From Boswellia sacra (taxonomy: Eukaryota > Streptophyta > Magnoliopsida > Sapindales > Burseraceae): a stretch of 64,000 nucleotides of DNA. Positions 52,705-62,935 of the stretch are shown piece after piece. A model generated the notes under the pieces. It had not been told where the DNA came from. It worked only from the letters and a program-made list of their open reading frames with translations, and did not search any database. Made by a program: the position numbers and the translations under genes. The stretch is from NCBI GenBank assembly GCA_013180625.2, contig SNVD02008830.1, positions 248,001 through 312,000 on the forward strand, given 5' to 3'. The first letter of the stretch is position 1. Each line of letters opens with the position of its first letter.

Positions 52705-52803
52705 GTATACATAGAGGAGCCAGTTGTACAACATATAGAGAAGCCAGTTGTACAACATATAGAGAAGCCAGTTGTATAGCATACAGAGCCAATTATACAG
52801 CAT
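52705..52803 (+). repeat. 24-bp tandem repeat encoding an eight-residue repeat
   Basis: Units of GAGCCAGTTGTACAACAT with linkers recur about four times (the last one diverged). In the gene's frame they read EPVVQHIE/KPVVQHIE and a decayed last unit. The repeat lies in the linker between the DUF1985-like part and the C48 domain. Confidence 0.8.
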
Positions 52804-55660
52804 GAAACTTTGTTTCTCATATGCTAGTGCGATAACGGGTCCCACTATTTGAGCCGCTTGCTACCACACTCGATGCTGATTGCAAGAGTTTCGACAGCTA
52901 GATGAGTGAAGGTGTAAGCCATATTGACTTGGGCGTTTGCGATGTGGGTCATGATTTCTTTAGTATCTTGACTACCGCGACGGAGTCGCTTATATTCGAG
53001 GTTTGTATAACTCCATGTTGTCTAATAACGTATAAACTATTGCAAATATCATTGATTACCATCATTTTATGCAATATATTAACAACTATCTTTGGATATT
53101 ATGATCCAGAGCGAGGGAATTGGGAGCAGATGTTGCAGAGAGGTCTACATTCTTGGATACTACTTTTTGGGTAGGTTTTTGCAAAACATTTTAAATTATA
53201 GTAAATTATAGGATATTATAATATTTAAGTATAATGATTTCATTGTTAGTGTGACGTATATGCTAATACAATTTGCTCCATACTAGGGAAAAATACAAGG
53301 ACTCTGGACACGATTCAAGGACAAGTTGGATGATATAGATTGGGGGAACGAGTCGGATCTTGTTCAGTATGTCCTCAGGGATATACCGCTCATTGGACAA
53401 GCATGTTTTAATATTAACTGGGTGAGTGCCTTTATGTTTCTTGTGTTACCTTATCTATTTTCTATCAAAGTATTGTGACTCTTGTCATATTACGTATTTG
53501 TTTTTTTAGCTCTATGTTCCTATTAATATTGAGGAACAGCATTGGGTGGTAGCCTAGGTGGATTTGAATCACCGTCTCGTTGTCGTATATAACTCATTCT
53601 ATGCGAACACTTCCATCGACACTGTGAAAGATACAATTTGTCATCTAGGGAAGCTCATACCACGTCTTTTGTCAATGAAAGTTTACAGTAATCCAAAGTA
53701 TCCCAACACTTCTTTTGACATTGAGCGAATTAAGGATTCCTCTGAGGTAACCCAATAAGAGGTTAGGGGAGGTGCATGCAGAGTGTATTGTCTAAAGTTC
53801 ATGGAGTATATAGTTAGAGGCGTTCTGTTAATAAACATTTAGGTGTTCATCGATGAGACACTTCGCTAAAGAATGGCGATACATATTTGGGCTAATTGGA
53901 TACTCCAACCCCAGGTCATTGGACACTCTACACAACACGTTCAGATGAGCCACAAGCTGCACCACAGGCTACACTATAGGCTGTTGGGACTCTAATGCTT
54001 CATATGCTCTGATCATTTATGGTTTTATATATTGTACAGTTGCACTTTGCAGATGAATTAGGTTTTTTGGTTGCATACATATATAGTTACACTTATTTAT
54101 TGCATACATATACAGTTACACATGTTACTGTTAATGTAATTAACTAACATTGATGCCTTACTATAATATTGTACGCTTATTACATCTTTAATCATGTGAC
54201 AGTTGACATGACATAGAAAATTTTGATAATTTAAAATGTGAATATGGAAAAATATTAAAAAAACTATATTGCACACATAAATTAGCCAAATTATATAAGA
54301 TAAATAAAAACACACATTGCATGAATTAGCCAAATTATAGAAGATGAATAACAACGCACATTGCATAAGATAAATAAGAACACACATTGTATGAAGACAT
54401 CATTCGGTGTTATGCCGCGCACCTATAGTAACATAAAGTGAAGCTGGGTTCTGGCAAGTCTGACGATTATGACTAGAACTTCCACACTGTCTATAACTAT
54501 GAGTCAAACTGGACTCACTGACGAAAGGGATACAGTTCCTCTGAGGACGACCTGCTGGTCTCCTCATAATTGATGGTAGAATCACTTTGCTACTTACCTC
54601 ATTCGGAACCATCCAATTTGTACAATCTCCGACAGGAACAACAGGAAGAGCATATGCATAGCGTGATGTTTTTATTATATATAAGGAGACATAATAATCA
54701 TAACACATCAATAGGTTCATACTTTGCAAAAAGATAATGCATGTGCACTAGGCAAATGGTCCAGATCAAACACCTTGCATGTGCAAATCCGAGCATACAT
54801 GTCGACTACATTGACGCGATCATTACCGCTCACCTTGTACATGGCGAGGGAGATACCACTATCTCTCATACATTCACTTTTCTTTAAATGCTCTTCCATC
54901 ACCTTGTCAGCCTATAGAGAGAGATGTAACTATGAGTTAACAAATAACTCTCGACGCTCGTAGAACCATTGTTGCAAGTTCGCTCGATAATAATATGCTA
55001 ACAATGTAACCGGAAGGAATCAGGCGTGTCACAAGTAGCTGCTCATAGACTCAGTAATTTTCATTATCATGATGTTATACCTTACCTACAACCATGGAAT
55101 TGTGAACATGCCCATTTCTCCATGCCAATCTCTTGAAGATAAGTTGCGACTATGGGCATATATGACTGAATTTGCTGCATATGATAGTTAAAACCGGTAC
55201 GGTGATATTTCTTTGTAGCTCGAGAGAACATATCCAATAAAGTCTTGTCCTTGAAAATAGACTTCAAGTTGCCTTTCAATTGATGAGTACACAATCCATA
55301 GACTGCATTGGGGAAAACTTCTGAAACAACCCGTTCAATGCTATGATGGCAATCGAAAATGAAAACAAGACTGAGGACATTGCCCACTACATGATCATGC
55401 AACTATCTCATGAACCAATTCCACAAATCATCATTTTCAGAATGCCCTACTCCAAATGCAAATGGGTATATTTGTTTGTTTTCATCCGCACAAGAAGCCA
55501 AAAATATGGTACCTCTATATTTTTCTTTGAGAAAAGAATCATCAACTATGGTAACTGGTTTAATTGATGTTGAAAATCCGAAAATAGAAGCCTCCAAACT
55601 CATGAAAAAGTATCTGAAGTGATTATTGTCATCGATTTCTAAAGCAGGTTCGCTTTCTTA

Positions 55661-55662
<2 letters not shown>

Positions 55663-55712
<50 letters not shown>
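55663..55712. repeat. (AT)n microsatellite inside the transposase gene
   Basis: About 25 TA units interrupt the transposase between the DNA-binding region and the catalytic core. They may have grown in an intron or replaced coding bases. Confidence 0.95.
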
Positions 55713-55716
<4 letters not shown>

Positions 55717-56742
55717 CAGGAGTAGTGTGAATGATTCCTCATGAGATCTGTGAAGCTCTTGCAAAGCTGCCTCCTTTGCCCTCCATGCCTTGTTGTATGT
55801 GATACTAACATCGAACGAATCCTAAACATCAAACGTAATATCCTTGGGATGGTATATTTTAGACGCCTGAACGAATTTGCTCTTTATATGTTTACTAATA
55901 ACATGTGCACTACCTTGTTTGTGGTTTGGGTGAAGTCCAGCTCCTAAACATGTGTGATGGTTGTTATACTTTTTGACTTAGAAGAAATAAGAATCGGCAA
56001 CCTTTGTGGCCTGTAATCATCATTTACAAGATTTAGCACGACATACGACCTTAAACCTTGTTACGTTAGAGTTCCTCACATTGAACTGAAAGTTGCGTCC
56101 TAATGCCAAATTTGATAACTTCTCATGAAGCTCAATTTTGCTATGAAACATCTATCCAATTTTAACATGGATCCTATCAACTATAAACGATGTAGCGTCA
56201 TCGTCAACTGTGGATGATGAATGCATAATAGGCGGCATCCATCTAAATGTCTTAGTCCAACGCTTGCCATTTTCAAATCCCAAATTAGATTTTTCATGTA
56301 CAAAACTTATACCCAATCTTGGCTCATTGTTCAAAAACAGATTATTTTGATATCCGTGGAGTGAAGTAGTAGGTGTGGGGTGAATTGGGGAAGGAAAGAA
56401 AAAAGCCACATTCTGGTTAACATCATTCAAAACCTCCTTGTGTCCGTCATTAACATTATGTGAACCATTGACTATACCTTCATCTATATGTTGTCCATCA
56501 ACATTCAAATCATTCAAATCATTACCCAAATCTTCGAAACAAATAGTGCAATCATTGTTCTCATCATCATCATTCGTCATCATCATCATCATCCGTCGTC
56601 ATCATCATCATCATTAACAACATCATCATCACTCTCACTATTACCTAAACTTTCAAACTATCTAATGCTATCAAGGTGACGTACTAATCTCAATGGCGAC
56701 AAAGGGGCCATACCTTCTTCATCTTCATATAACACCCCAACT

Positions 56743-57090
56743 GAGTGATACCCTGCATGCCCGAAGATTGCTGAATGTCAAGGTCAACTTCATCATTAAA
56801 TTGTGGTTGTGCACCCAAACAGGAGTGGACTCACTTAATTGGTTGTTTTCCACTTACTAAATAAAGCAAAAAGGGATGAGAAGAGCTTTGCCTCTTCTGC
56901 ATTGCATCAGATTTTGAGTGATACCCTGGATGCCTTGAAGATTGCTAAAAGTCAAGGCCAACTTCATCATTAAATTGCAGTTGTGTACCCAAACAAGAGC
57001 GGCCTCACTTAATTGGTTGCTTTCACTTGTTGAATAAAGCAAAGAAGGACGAGAAGAACTTCGCCTCTTCGGTATTGCATCGGATCTTGA
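56743..57090 (-). repeat. 173-bp tandem duplication in the N-terminal linker of the transposase gene
   Basis: GAGTGATACCCTG starts two consecutive copies at 56743 and 56916. They share long stretches such as AACTTCATCATTAAATTG and CACTTAATTGGTTG. The length is not a multiple of three, so it would shift the frame if translated straight through. Confidence 0.85.
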
Positions 57091-57529
57091 CCTTCGTCTT
57101 TGCTTGTCTCTATCTTCAACTTTCACAATTAGTAGTGTATATAACTGCTAGTCCTTGAAACAATGTTGTATGAAAAAACAATCATATTTGTCAGTCTCAA
57201 TAGGAGTAGGCAATGGTAGAACACCCTTAAAAGCAAATTGAATCTCCAAACTTATGTTTTGTTTACTAAGATCCCAACCTATTTCATTACTAATACAATC
57301 AACTAACTCATTATAAGTAGTACACATAGGAATTATCAACGGCTTCGACCTACCACCGGTGTATGAATAACCACCATTCTCTTGCATATTCCAAGAACCA
57401 TTGTAAAGTATAAACATACGCAAAGTTTTCATCCTGCAAATCAAATATGGTCCATAGACAAAAAATCATTAAAAAATTGCATAAAAAGGTCACAAAAATG
57501 AGAATACTGCCAAATAGCTGGACAAAGCT

Positions 57530-57760
57530 CGACAAAAACTGTTGACTCATTCCGACACTTGATGACCTTGACAAAACTCAACACCTGATAATCTTGCTTG
57601 ATACACGATGTCAGGTGTCGATCACACACATCCGATGCAGCACATCTGTTGTCAAATAAACTTTCCTGACATCTAACATACTGTGCCAAGATCGTAGACC
57701 GACACTGGATATCATGTGTCGAGCGATCTCGAAATCATCCGTCGAGTTTTCTTCCTCCTC
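57530..57760. repeat. Right subterminal CGACACTCGA-type motifs of the MULE
   Basis: Variants such as CCGACACTTGATGACC, TGTCAGGTGTCGATCA, CCGACACTGGATATCATG and GTGTCGAGCGATC lie just inside the right end. They are fewer and more diverged than in the left array. Confidence 0.65.
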
Positions 57761-58119
57761 GCTTGCAATACCAGATTTTTCTCTACGAATCTAACTTCTT
57801 TGCAAATATAGGCAAAAATGGCATTACGCCTAAAATCAATTCATATACATATTCATATTTTAAGCTAAATAATATGGTTTAAACAACAACAAAAATTAAA
57901 AAAAAAATTATGAGCTACTTCAATAATCATAGCTTATTTAGAGAGAGATTAGAGAGAGGTATCTTACCTGATAATCAGATTCAACTCCAAGATTAGACTT
58001 TCAAATGAAAGAAAAAGTGGGATTGATACAAACAGTTATGTTGAAGAGTGTTTTAGACAGTGGACAAAGGAGGAAAAAAAAACATCGCAAGTTTCTACCT
58101 TGTCTACAATTAATATACG

Positions 58120-58229
58120 AGGGTATTGTGATCATTTTATATTTAAAATGTCTGTGACATCAAAATTTTGTAAGAAAAGTCTATATTTCAATTAAGTCTC
58201 TTAATTTGACCTATTTTTCGAATTTTTTC
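58120..58229. repeat. Right terminal inverted repeat of the MULE
   Basis: Read on the minus strand it begins GAAAAAATTCGAAAAATAGG and ends CAATACCCT, mirroring 48431-48539. The adjoining 9-mer at 58230-58238 is the presumed target duplication partner of 48422-48430. Confidence 0.92.
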
Positions 58230-58238
58230 TAAATTTAT

Positions 58239-58935
58239 AGTCATGTATTATTTCTACATTAAATAAACCGATGATGTTGGATTTGTTTCAAACTATTTTG
58301 CGTGCAAGTCACGTGAGCTGATGACTATTTATTAATTATTAAAAAGTACGTTGCTCAGGTTGTGCAACATAAATAAATAGATATCGTATCAGATTTGTTT
58401 AATACCATAAATATAATTAAGATTAAGGGAGTACTCATCACGAATACAAAGTGGTAAAAACTAAAAATAATGATTAAGTAATTATATTTAAATACATTAC
58501 AGAAAATAAAAAGACATATTAATTAATCGCCTTATTGAATTTAATTGGTTTCCTAAGACTAATATTTGGTTTCAAGACACACTTTAACAATAATGCAATA
58601 TCCTTTTATTATTATTATTATCAAAGGATCAACCTGGGAACAGGACTATTGTTATTTCTTGTCAAAGAGGCAGCCGCCACTGTCACGTACCCCTCACAAT
58701 CGACGAAATAAAGTTCTCTAAAATTGAACAAGGTGGCTGAAATTTCAGTCTATGCATGGCTATCCCTCGCTTACCTTTCTTAATCTTTTGTTATTTAGCT
58801 TTGAAATTAAGGTTCATTTACGCATAAATATGAGAGCTGGCCAATTGTGAATAAATTAAATACAGAATACATACACTAAAATATAGTTAAACAAAGTTAT
58901 TGAATTAATGTTTTCTGATCTCTCTAGTTAATTAA
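58239..58935. other. Spacer between the MULE and the dehydrogenase pseudogene
   Basis: AT-rich sequence without a recognisable gene or repeat; only an ATT run near 58609. Confidence 0.6.
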
Positions 58936-59994
58936 TAAGATGTCAGAAGCAGTGGTAGAAGAGCAAACTCAGAGAGCTTCGGATGGGCAGCTACATGCAC
59001 TCTTCAGGAATTCTTCATCCTTTCCATTTCACTAGAAGGTTAATTTGCTTTATTTTCTTCTTTTTATTTTTAATTTACATCAATCTTCTTGGCTAAGAGC
59101 TTTTTTTCCAAATATTTTTTTTCAAAAAAAAAACATTTTCTAGATTTATGACTATGGAGAGCTTCAGGCCTTGTTAAATATCTTGCTTTTCCGAAGCTAA
59201 TTAGTAGCCTGGTAGCTTGTTGGTTTATTGTTGACAGAGCCAATGGTGGCAATGATATTACAATGCAGATTCTATACTGTGGGATTTCTCATTCTGACTT
59301 GCACATCATCAAGAATGAGTTTGGAATTTCTGGATATCCCATTGTTCCCCGGTACATTCTGTTCTCCATATCCTTGATTGATCCAAACTTCCAATTTCGA
59401 TTACAACATCTTACTATCCTTTATAAAATGAACTAGTTTAATTTGCAATCTTAACACAGTCGTTTTCGTTTTTCAACCATATACATAAGAGGAAAGCTTC
59501 AAGAGAAGCCTTCTATATATACCAAATTATAATTAATATGTGAAAAAACAAATCTTGATAAATGTAGCTCCCATTAATTTGTTGTATATATTAATATTAC
59601 AGACATGAGATTTCGGGAGTGGTGACCAAAGTGGGATGCAAGGTTCAAAAATTCAAGGAGGGAGATAAAGCTAGCGTTGGATGTCTGATAGGGTCACGTG
59701 GCAGCTGCATCGTTGCCAAAAGGACTTGGAAAGCTGTTGCCCCAAAATGAACAATACCTACCCAATCTTTGACGAGGGTGGAGTCAAGAACTATGGCGGA
59801 TATTCTGATATTCTTGTTGTTGATTAACACTTCCCTGTTCCGATTCCTGAAAACCTTTCTTTAGAGGGTAGTGCCCCATTGCTTTGTGCAGGTATTACAG
59901 TTTACAGGCCCAAGAAATTTTTTGGACTTGACAAGCCAGGATTGCATGTGGGTGTGGTTGGTCTTGGTACCACTACAAAAAAATTGGGATAGAG

Positions 59995-60212
59995 CAACAG
60001 GTTTTTAGTAACGTGCATAATTATATGTTGCTAAATGATACTTTTCGCAACATATATTTTCCGTGTGTTGCCAAAAGTTATTAAAGTTGCCTTTTAGCAA
60101 CGCGCATGTAATACCTGTTGCGAAAAATTATATTTCGCAACGTGCAGGAAATGCATGTTGCTAAATCTGATAGTTTTAGCAACGTGCATTTCTTGCACGT
60201 TGCGAAATGTCT
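59995..60212. repeat. Left subterminal repeats of the CACTA element
   Basis: GCAACGTGCA and its inverse TGCACGTTGC, with variants (GCAACATATA, TTTTAGCAACG), recur about every 20-40 bases in both orientations. Confidence 0.85.
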
Positions 60213-61442
60213 TATTTTAAATTTTTATAATTTAATTTTTATTTTTTTTAGTTTATTAAATTTAAAATTTTTTAAAATTAAAAAATATGATTATTTAATT
60301 TCTAAAAATAAAAAATCAAGATTATATACTAATTTACTACAAAAAAAACTGTAAACAATACAAGTTTGAGAATAAAGAAATAAGTGGAATAATAAAATTA
60401 AATACTATCATTTTATAAAGGTAAATTAAAATATATCTTGAAATTTAAAATGATTTAACAAAACATAATAAATTAAAAAAAAAGAAACACTGCATCTAAT
60501 CGGCGTCGTTTGGTGCTGAGAGATTTAGAGAAATATAAATATAAACCAAAACGACATGGTTTGGCTGCAATGCAGGGCACCAACAAAGATCTAATTCAGC
60601 CCTCCTCTTATTTACAGATATTGTTGGATGAAGCCTAAATCCCACCGCCTCCAGCCCCAATCTACTCATTTTGAAGTATCATACTTCTTATTTCAAACGC
60701 CACGCCTCCAGCCCCAATCTAATTCCACCATCGCCACTCACTAGTAGTCTATTAGCGAAAGGAATGAACCCGACACCGCAGCTTCTTTCTGATTGTCTGA
60801 AGTGAAGGCCATCCTCCGCTCCACCGTTACCAACTTTCGCATCTCGCCTAAGTCGCCTGCCTCCACTCCACCGTTGCATTGCCAATGTATGAATATGGAA
60901 GCCTGGGTCTACTTTTAAATCACTGGGGTACTGTACTTTTACTGTCTCACTTTCTTTCAAATTCTTGAATTTGTACATTTCGTGGGTTTGGTGCAGAATG
61001 AATGTTTTAGGTTAGCTCAACTTTTTTTTTTGGCTGCTTAGAAACTGAATATGAAGCAAAATGAGAATGAAACAAAATTTGTACATTTCGGCTATTGTTT
61101 GTTCAGGCTTGTGAGTAATTCGACTCTCAAGAATGAAAAAAAGTAGCCAAGGCTACTTGTCCCACAGCCTCTTCTTGTGTATCCTATTGCTCTCTGCACG
61201 CTAGGAAAACCAAGCACGTACCAAAACAGGAACCTTTGTTTATTTTTTATTTCAAAAACAATGGATATGGGGGAGCGAAAAGTTGTGCAGAACTCAAGAT
61301 TCAACAATGTATCCTATTGCTCTCTCTATCTCTCTTTCTCTTTTTGCAATATATATCCCTACATTTTAGCTTTTTTAATTTTGTTTTTCCTTAGAGTCAT
61401 TGGTTTGGTGATGTTGGCTCCCTATCTGTACCTTGGTTTCAG

Positions 61443-61997
61443 GCGGATATGTAACTTTGGAGGAGCTTTCGGAAGTGATCACATGGGCTCAGCTGGGTAT
61501 TCATGACAAGCCTGTAACGATATCTATCTATGAACCAAAATATGTGCAGACATGAAAAGGCAGTTGAAAGTCCTCTCCTTTTGGTGTAAAAACCCTGACT
61601 TTTTTTTTTTTTTATATATTATCTTACAGGTGGGTTTGCTTAACGTTGATGGCTATTATAACTCTCTTCTCACTTTCATTGACAAAGCCGTTGATGATGG
61701 CTTTATCCAGCACTCTCAGCGCAACATCATTATCTCTGCACCAAAGGCCAAAGAATTGGTTCAAAAACTTGAGGTGGGTTATGTGTGTGACATTTGCTTG
61801 TGTGTGCAAGAAACATGTTTAGGGAAATAACTTGATCTTAATTAAGCATTTTTTGTATTCATCTTTGGTAGTGTTTGTTCATTGCAAATGATGGCACTGT
61901 TTTAATTTGTGTTGAGTACGAGTACGTGCCTGTGCATGATGGAGTGGTAACCAAGGCAAGTTGGAGGTTGAGCTTAAGCTTGAGCAACAGCAACCAT
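61443..61997 (+). pseudogene. Captured 3' part of a LOG cytokinin-activating enzyme gene (LONELY GUY)
   Basis: LOG enzymes release active cytokinin bases from nucleotide precursors in the cytosol. Three successive LOG exons with their introns lie inside the CACTA element. 61443-61513 encodes [20 protein letters not shown] and HDKP; the conserved PGGxGTxxE motif has Gly changed to Val. 61630-61773 encodes [20 protein letters not shown], then [20 protein letters not shown]. About 61917-61997 encodes EYVPVHDGVVTKASW and a Gln-rich tail, with one base lost after W. The first half of the gene, with the nucleotide-binding start, is absent. Kept introns show genomic DNA capture. It could be transcribed but would not make an enzyme. 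Confidence 0.85.
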
Positions 61998-62094
61998 AGC
62001 AGCCGCAGCAGGGGGGGTTCAAAGCTATAACTTTGCAGACAGAGGTCACTCTATAAAGAGAGACTTATCAATAGATGAAGAAAAGAAAAGTTAG

Positions 62095-62229
62095 GGTAAA
62101 AGGGGTTTTAAGTCGTTTGCCGTGGAACAGAAGTTGATTGAGAAAGACGATGCCAGGAGATAGGAAGAAATTGACAACCAAATGTACTTGGCTCGTCAAA
62201 AGAGCCTAGTAGATGCAGATTTCTATTAG
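62095..62229 (+). pseudogene. Captured fragment resembling an ERLIN-type SPFH/band-7 protein gene
   Basis: One frame reads GFKSFAVEQKLIEKDDARR, a stop (TAG, 62161), then EEIDNQMYLARQKSLVDADF and Y followed by a stop. This resembles the C-terminal coiled part of plant ERLIN-like ER membrane proteins (EKxxARRQEEIDNQMYLAREKSLADAxFYR). The match rests on recall of the family, so confidence is moderate. It lies just after the LOG pieces, inside the CACTA element. Confidence 0.5.
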
Positions 62230-62544
62230 TGAAATGCCTTGTCTTCTATCAGTCGATTATGAAACACTTGTTTCAATATTAATTTCCACTACAATTATAT
62301 CTCAATTTATGTATGTTTTACTTGATTTCGATTTCCTAGACTTAGAATTGTATTACATTTTATTTACAAGTACTTGTATTTAATATTTATCATAATATTT
62401 TTCTTAATACAAATTTATACTTTTATTATATATTATGTATTCTTTGATAATTTATATAATAGTGTATGATTAAAAATGAAGAGGTTATTACAAATTAATA
62501 AAAAAGTGGGTATTTAATTATAAATACAATATTTTTCTACATCA

Positions 62545-62935
62545 AATAAATGGCAACGTGTGCATGTTGCGAAAACTTTACACTATTAACATCTATAGCA
62601 ACGTGCAATGTGTGTTGCCATTGGGGTCTATAGCAACGTTCATTGTGCGTTGTTGAAACTTTATTACTCCTCTTTTTGCAACATGCATTGCGCGTTGTCA
62701 TTGAGGTCTACGGCAACATATATTGCGTGTTGTTAAATCATTATTATTCTATATCTTTTTGCAACACGTATTGCATGTTGCCAAAAAATTTTCTACAACA
62801 TGCATAATTGTTTTTCGCAACGTGCATATGTATGTTGCGTAAAGTTAGAGACTTTTCGCAGCAGCAAGAACGGCAACATGCAGGTGCACGTTGCACGTTT
62901 TAGCAATGCAAAATGCGCGTTGCAATAGGCCATTT
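62545..62935. repeat. Right subterminal repeats of the CACTA element
   Basis: The same GCAACGTGCA family recurs densely (for example TAGCAACGTGCAATGTG, GCAACACGTATTGC, GCACGTTGCACG) up to the right terminus. Confidence 0.85.

Larger units (their letters stand above)
50415..53843 (+). pseudogene. DUF1985 plus ULP1-like (C48) cysteine protease gene of the MULE, decayed
   Basis: Family: SUMO-protease-like domain proteins carried by plant MULEs; their role in transposition is unknown. The N-terminal DUF1985-like part is spread over 50415-51260 in several frames: FLSQLIHNVLE, GEEMWFFIQG, KFSLVIGLKF, VKLALYYVLEKFFIGWDQRQ, LDSFNEYPW, then NKTLKGMKKALDGRLAKF. A divergent middle (51660-52180, 52500-52850) has in-frame duplications. 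The C48 domain begins near 53288 (KLDDIDWGNESDLVQYVLRD), has a GTGAGT donor after 53419 and resumes with LYVPINIEEQHWVVA. The catalytic His is at 53540. The Asp position, 17 residues later, is Asn (53591). The Cys is kept in GGACRVYCLKFMEY (53777), where GDCG is usual. In-frame stops lie at 53555 (TAG) and 53756 (TAA), plus frameshifts upstream. Not functional as it stands. Confidence 0.82.
54402..57444 (-). pseudogene. MULE transposase (MuDR family), decayed
   Basis: DDE transposase that would cut and paste the element. In order on the minus strand: an N-terminal domain (FILYNGSWNMQENGGYSYTG, 57420-57150); a linker with a 173-bp duplication; the MuDR DNA-binding part (MFHSKIELHEKLSNLALGR, FKVVCRAKSCK, 56150-55990), which hits two TGA codons; the catalytic core (PVTIVDDSFLKEKYRGTIFL, YPFAFGVGHSENDDLWNWF, FPNAVYGLCTHQLKGNLKSI, EIGMEKWA); SWIM (ICTCKVFDLDHLPSAHAL); and a C-terminal knuckle (RRPAGRPQ, CGSSSHNRQTCQNP). 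The D, D and E positions remain at 55543, 55354 and 55052. The third SWIM Cys is Ser. A TAG at 55405, other stops, a frameshift near 54725 and an (AT)n run break the gene. Confidence 0.88.
48431..58229. mobile_element. Mutator-like element (MULE) carrying a ULP1-type protease gene, about 9.8 kb, decayed
   Basis: A DNA transposon bounded by ~110-bp inverted repeats (48431-48539 and 58120-58229; about 13 mismatches in the ~100 best-aligned bases, mostly transitions). Flanking 9-mers TAAAGTTTT and TAAATTTAT match at 7 of 9, fitting a worn MULE 9-bp target duplication. Two convergent decayed genes lie inside: a DUF1985 plus ULP1 (C48) protease gene on + (50415-53843) and a MULE transposase on minus (57444-54402). 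The ends hold arrays of an inverted CGACACTCGA motif. A LINE fragment is nested near the left end. This gene content is that of Kaonashi (Arabidopsis) and CUMULE (melon) elements. Both genes carry stop codons and frameshifts, so the copy is not autonomous now. Confidence 0.9.

Noticed and set aside
52515..52845. Minus-strand frames rich in Cys/Tyr repeats opposite the 24-bp repeat
   Set aside because: They are antisense shadows of the repeat in the ULP1-type gene, whose + frame reads EPVVQHIE and fits the surrounding frame.
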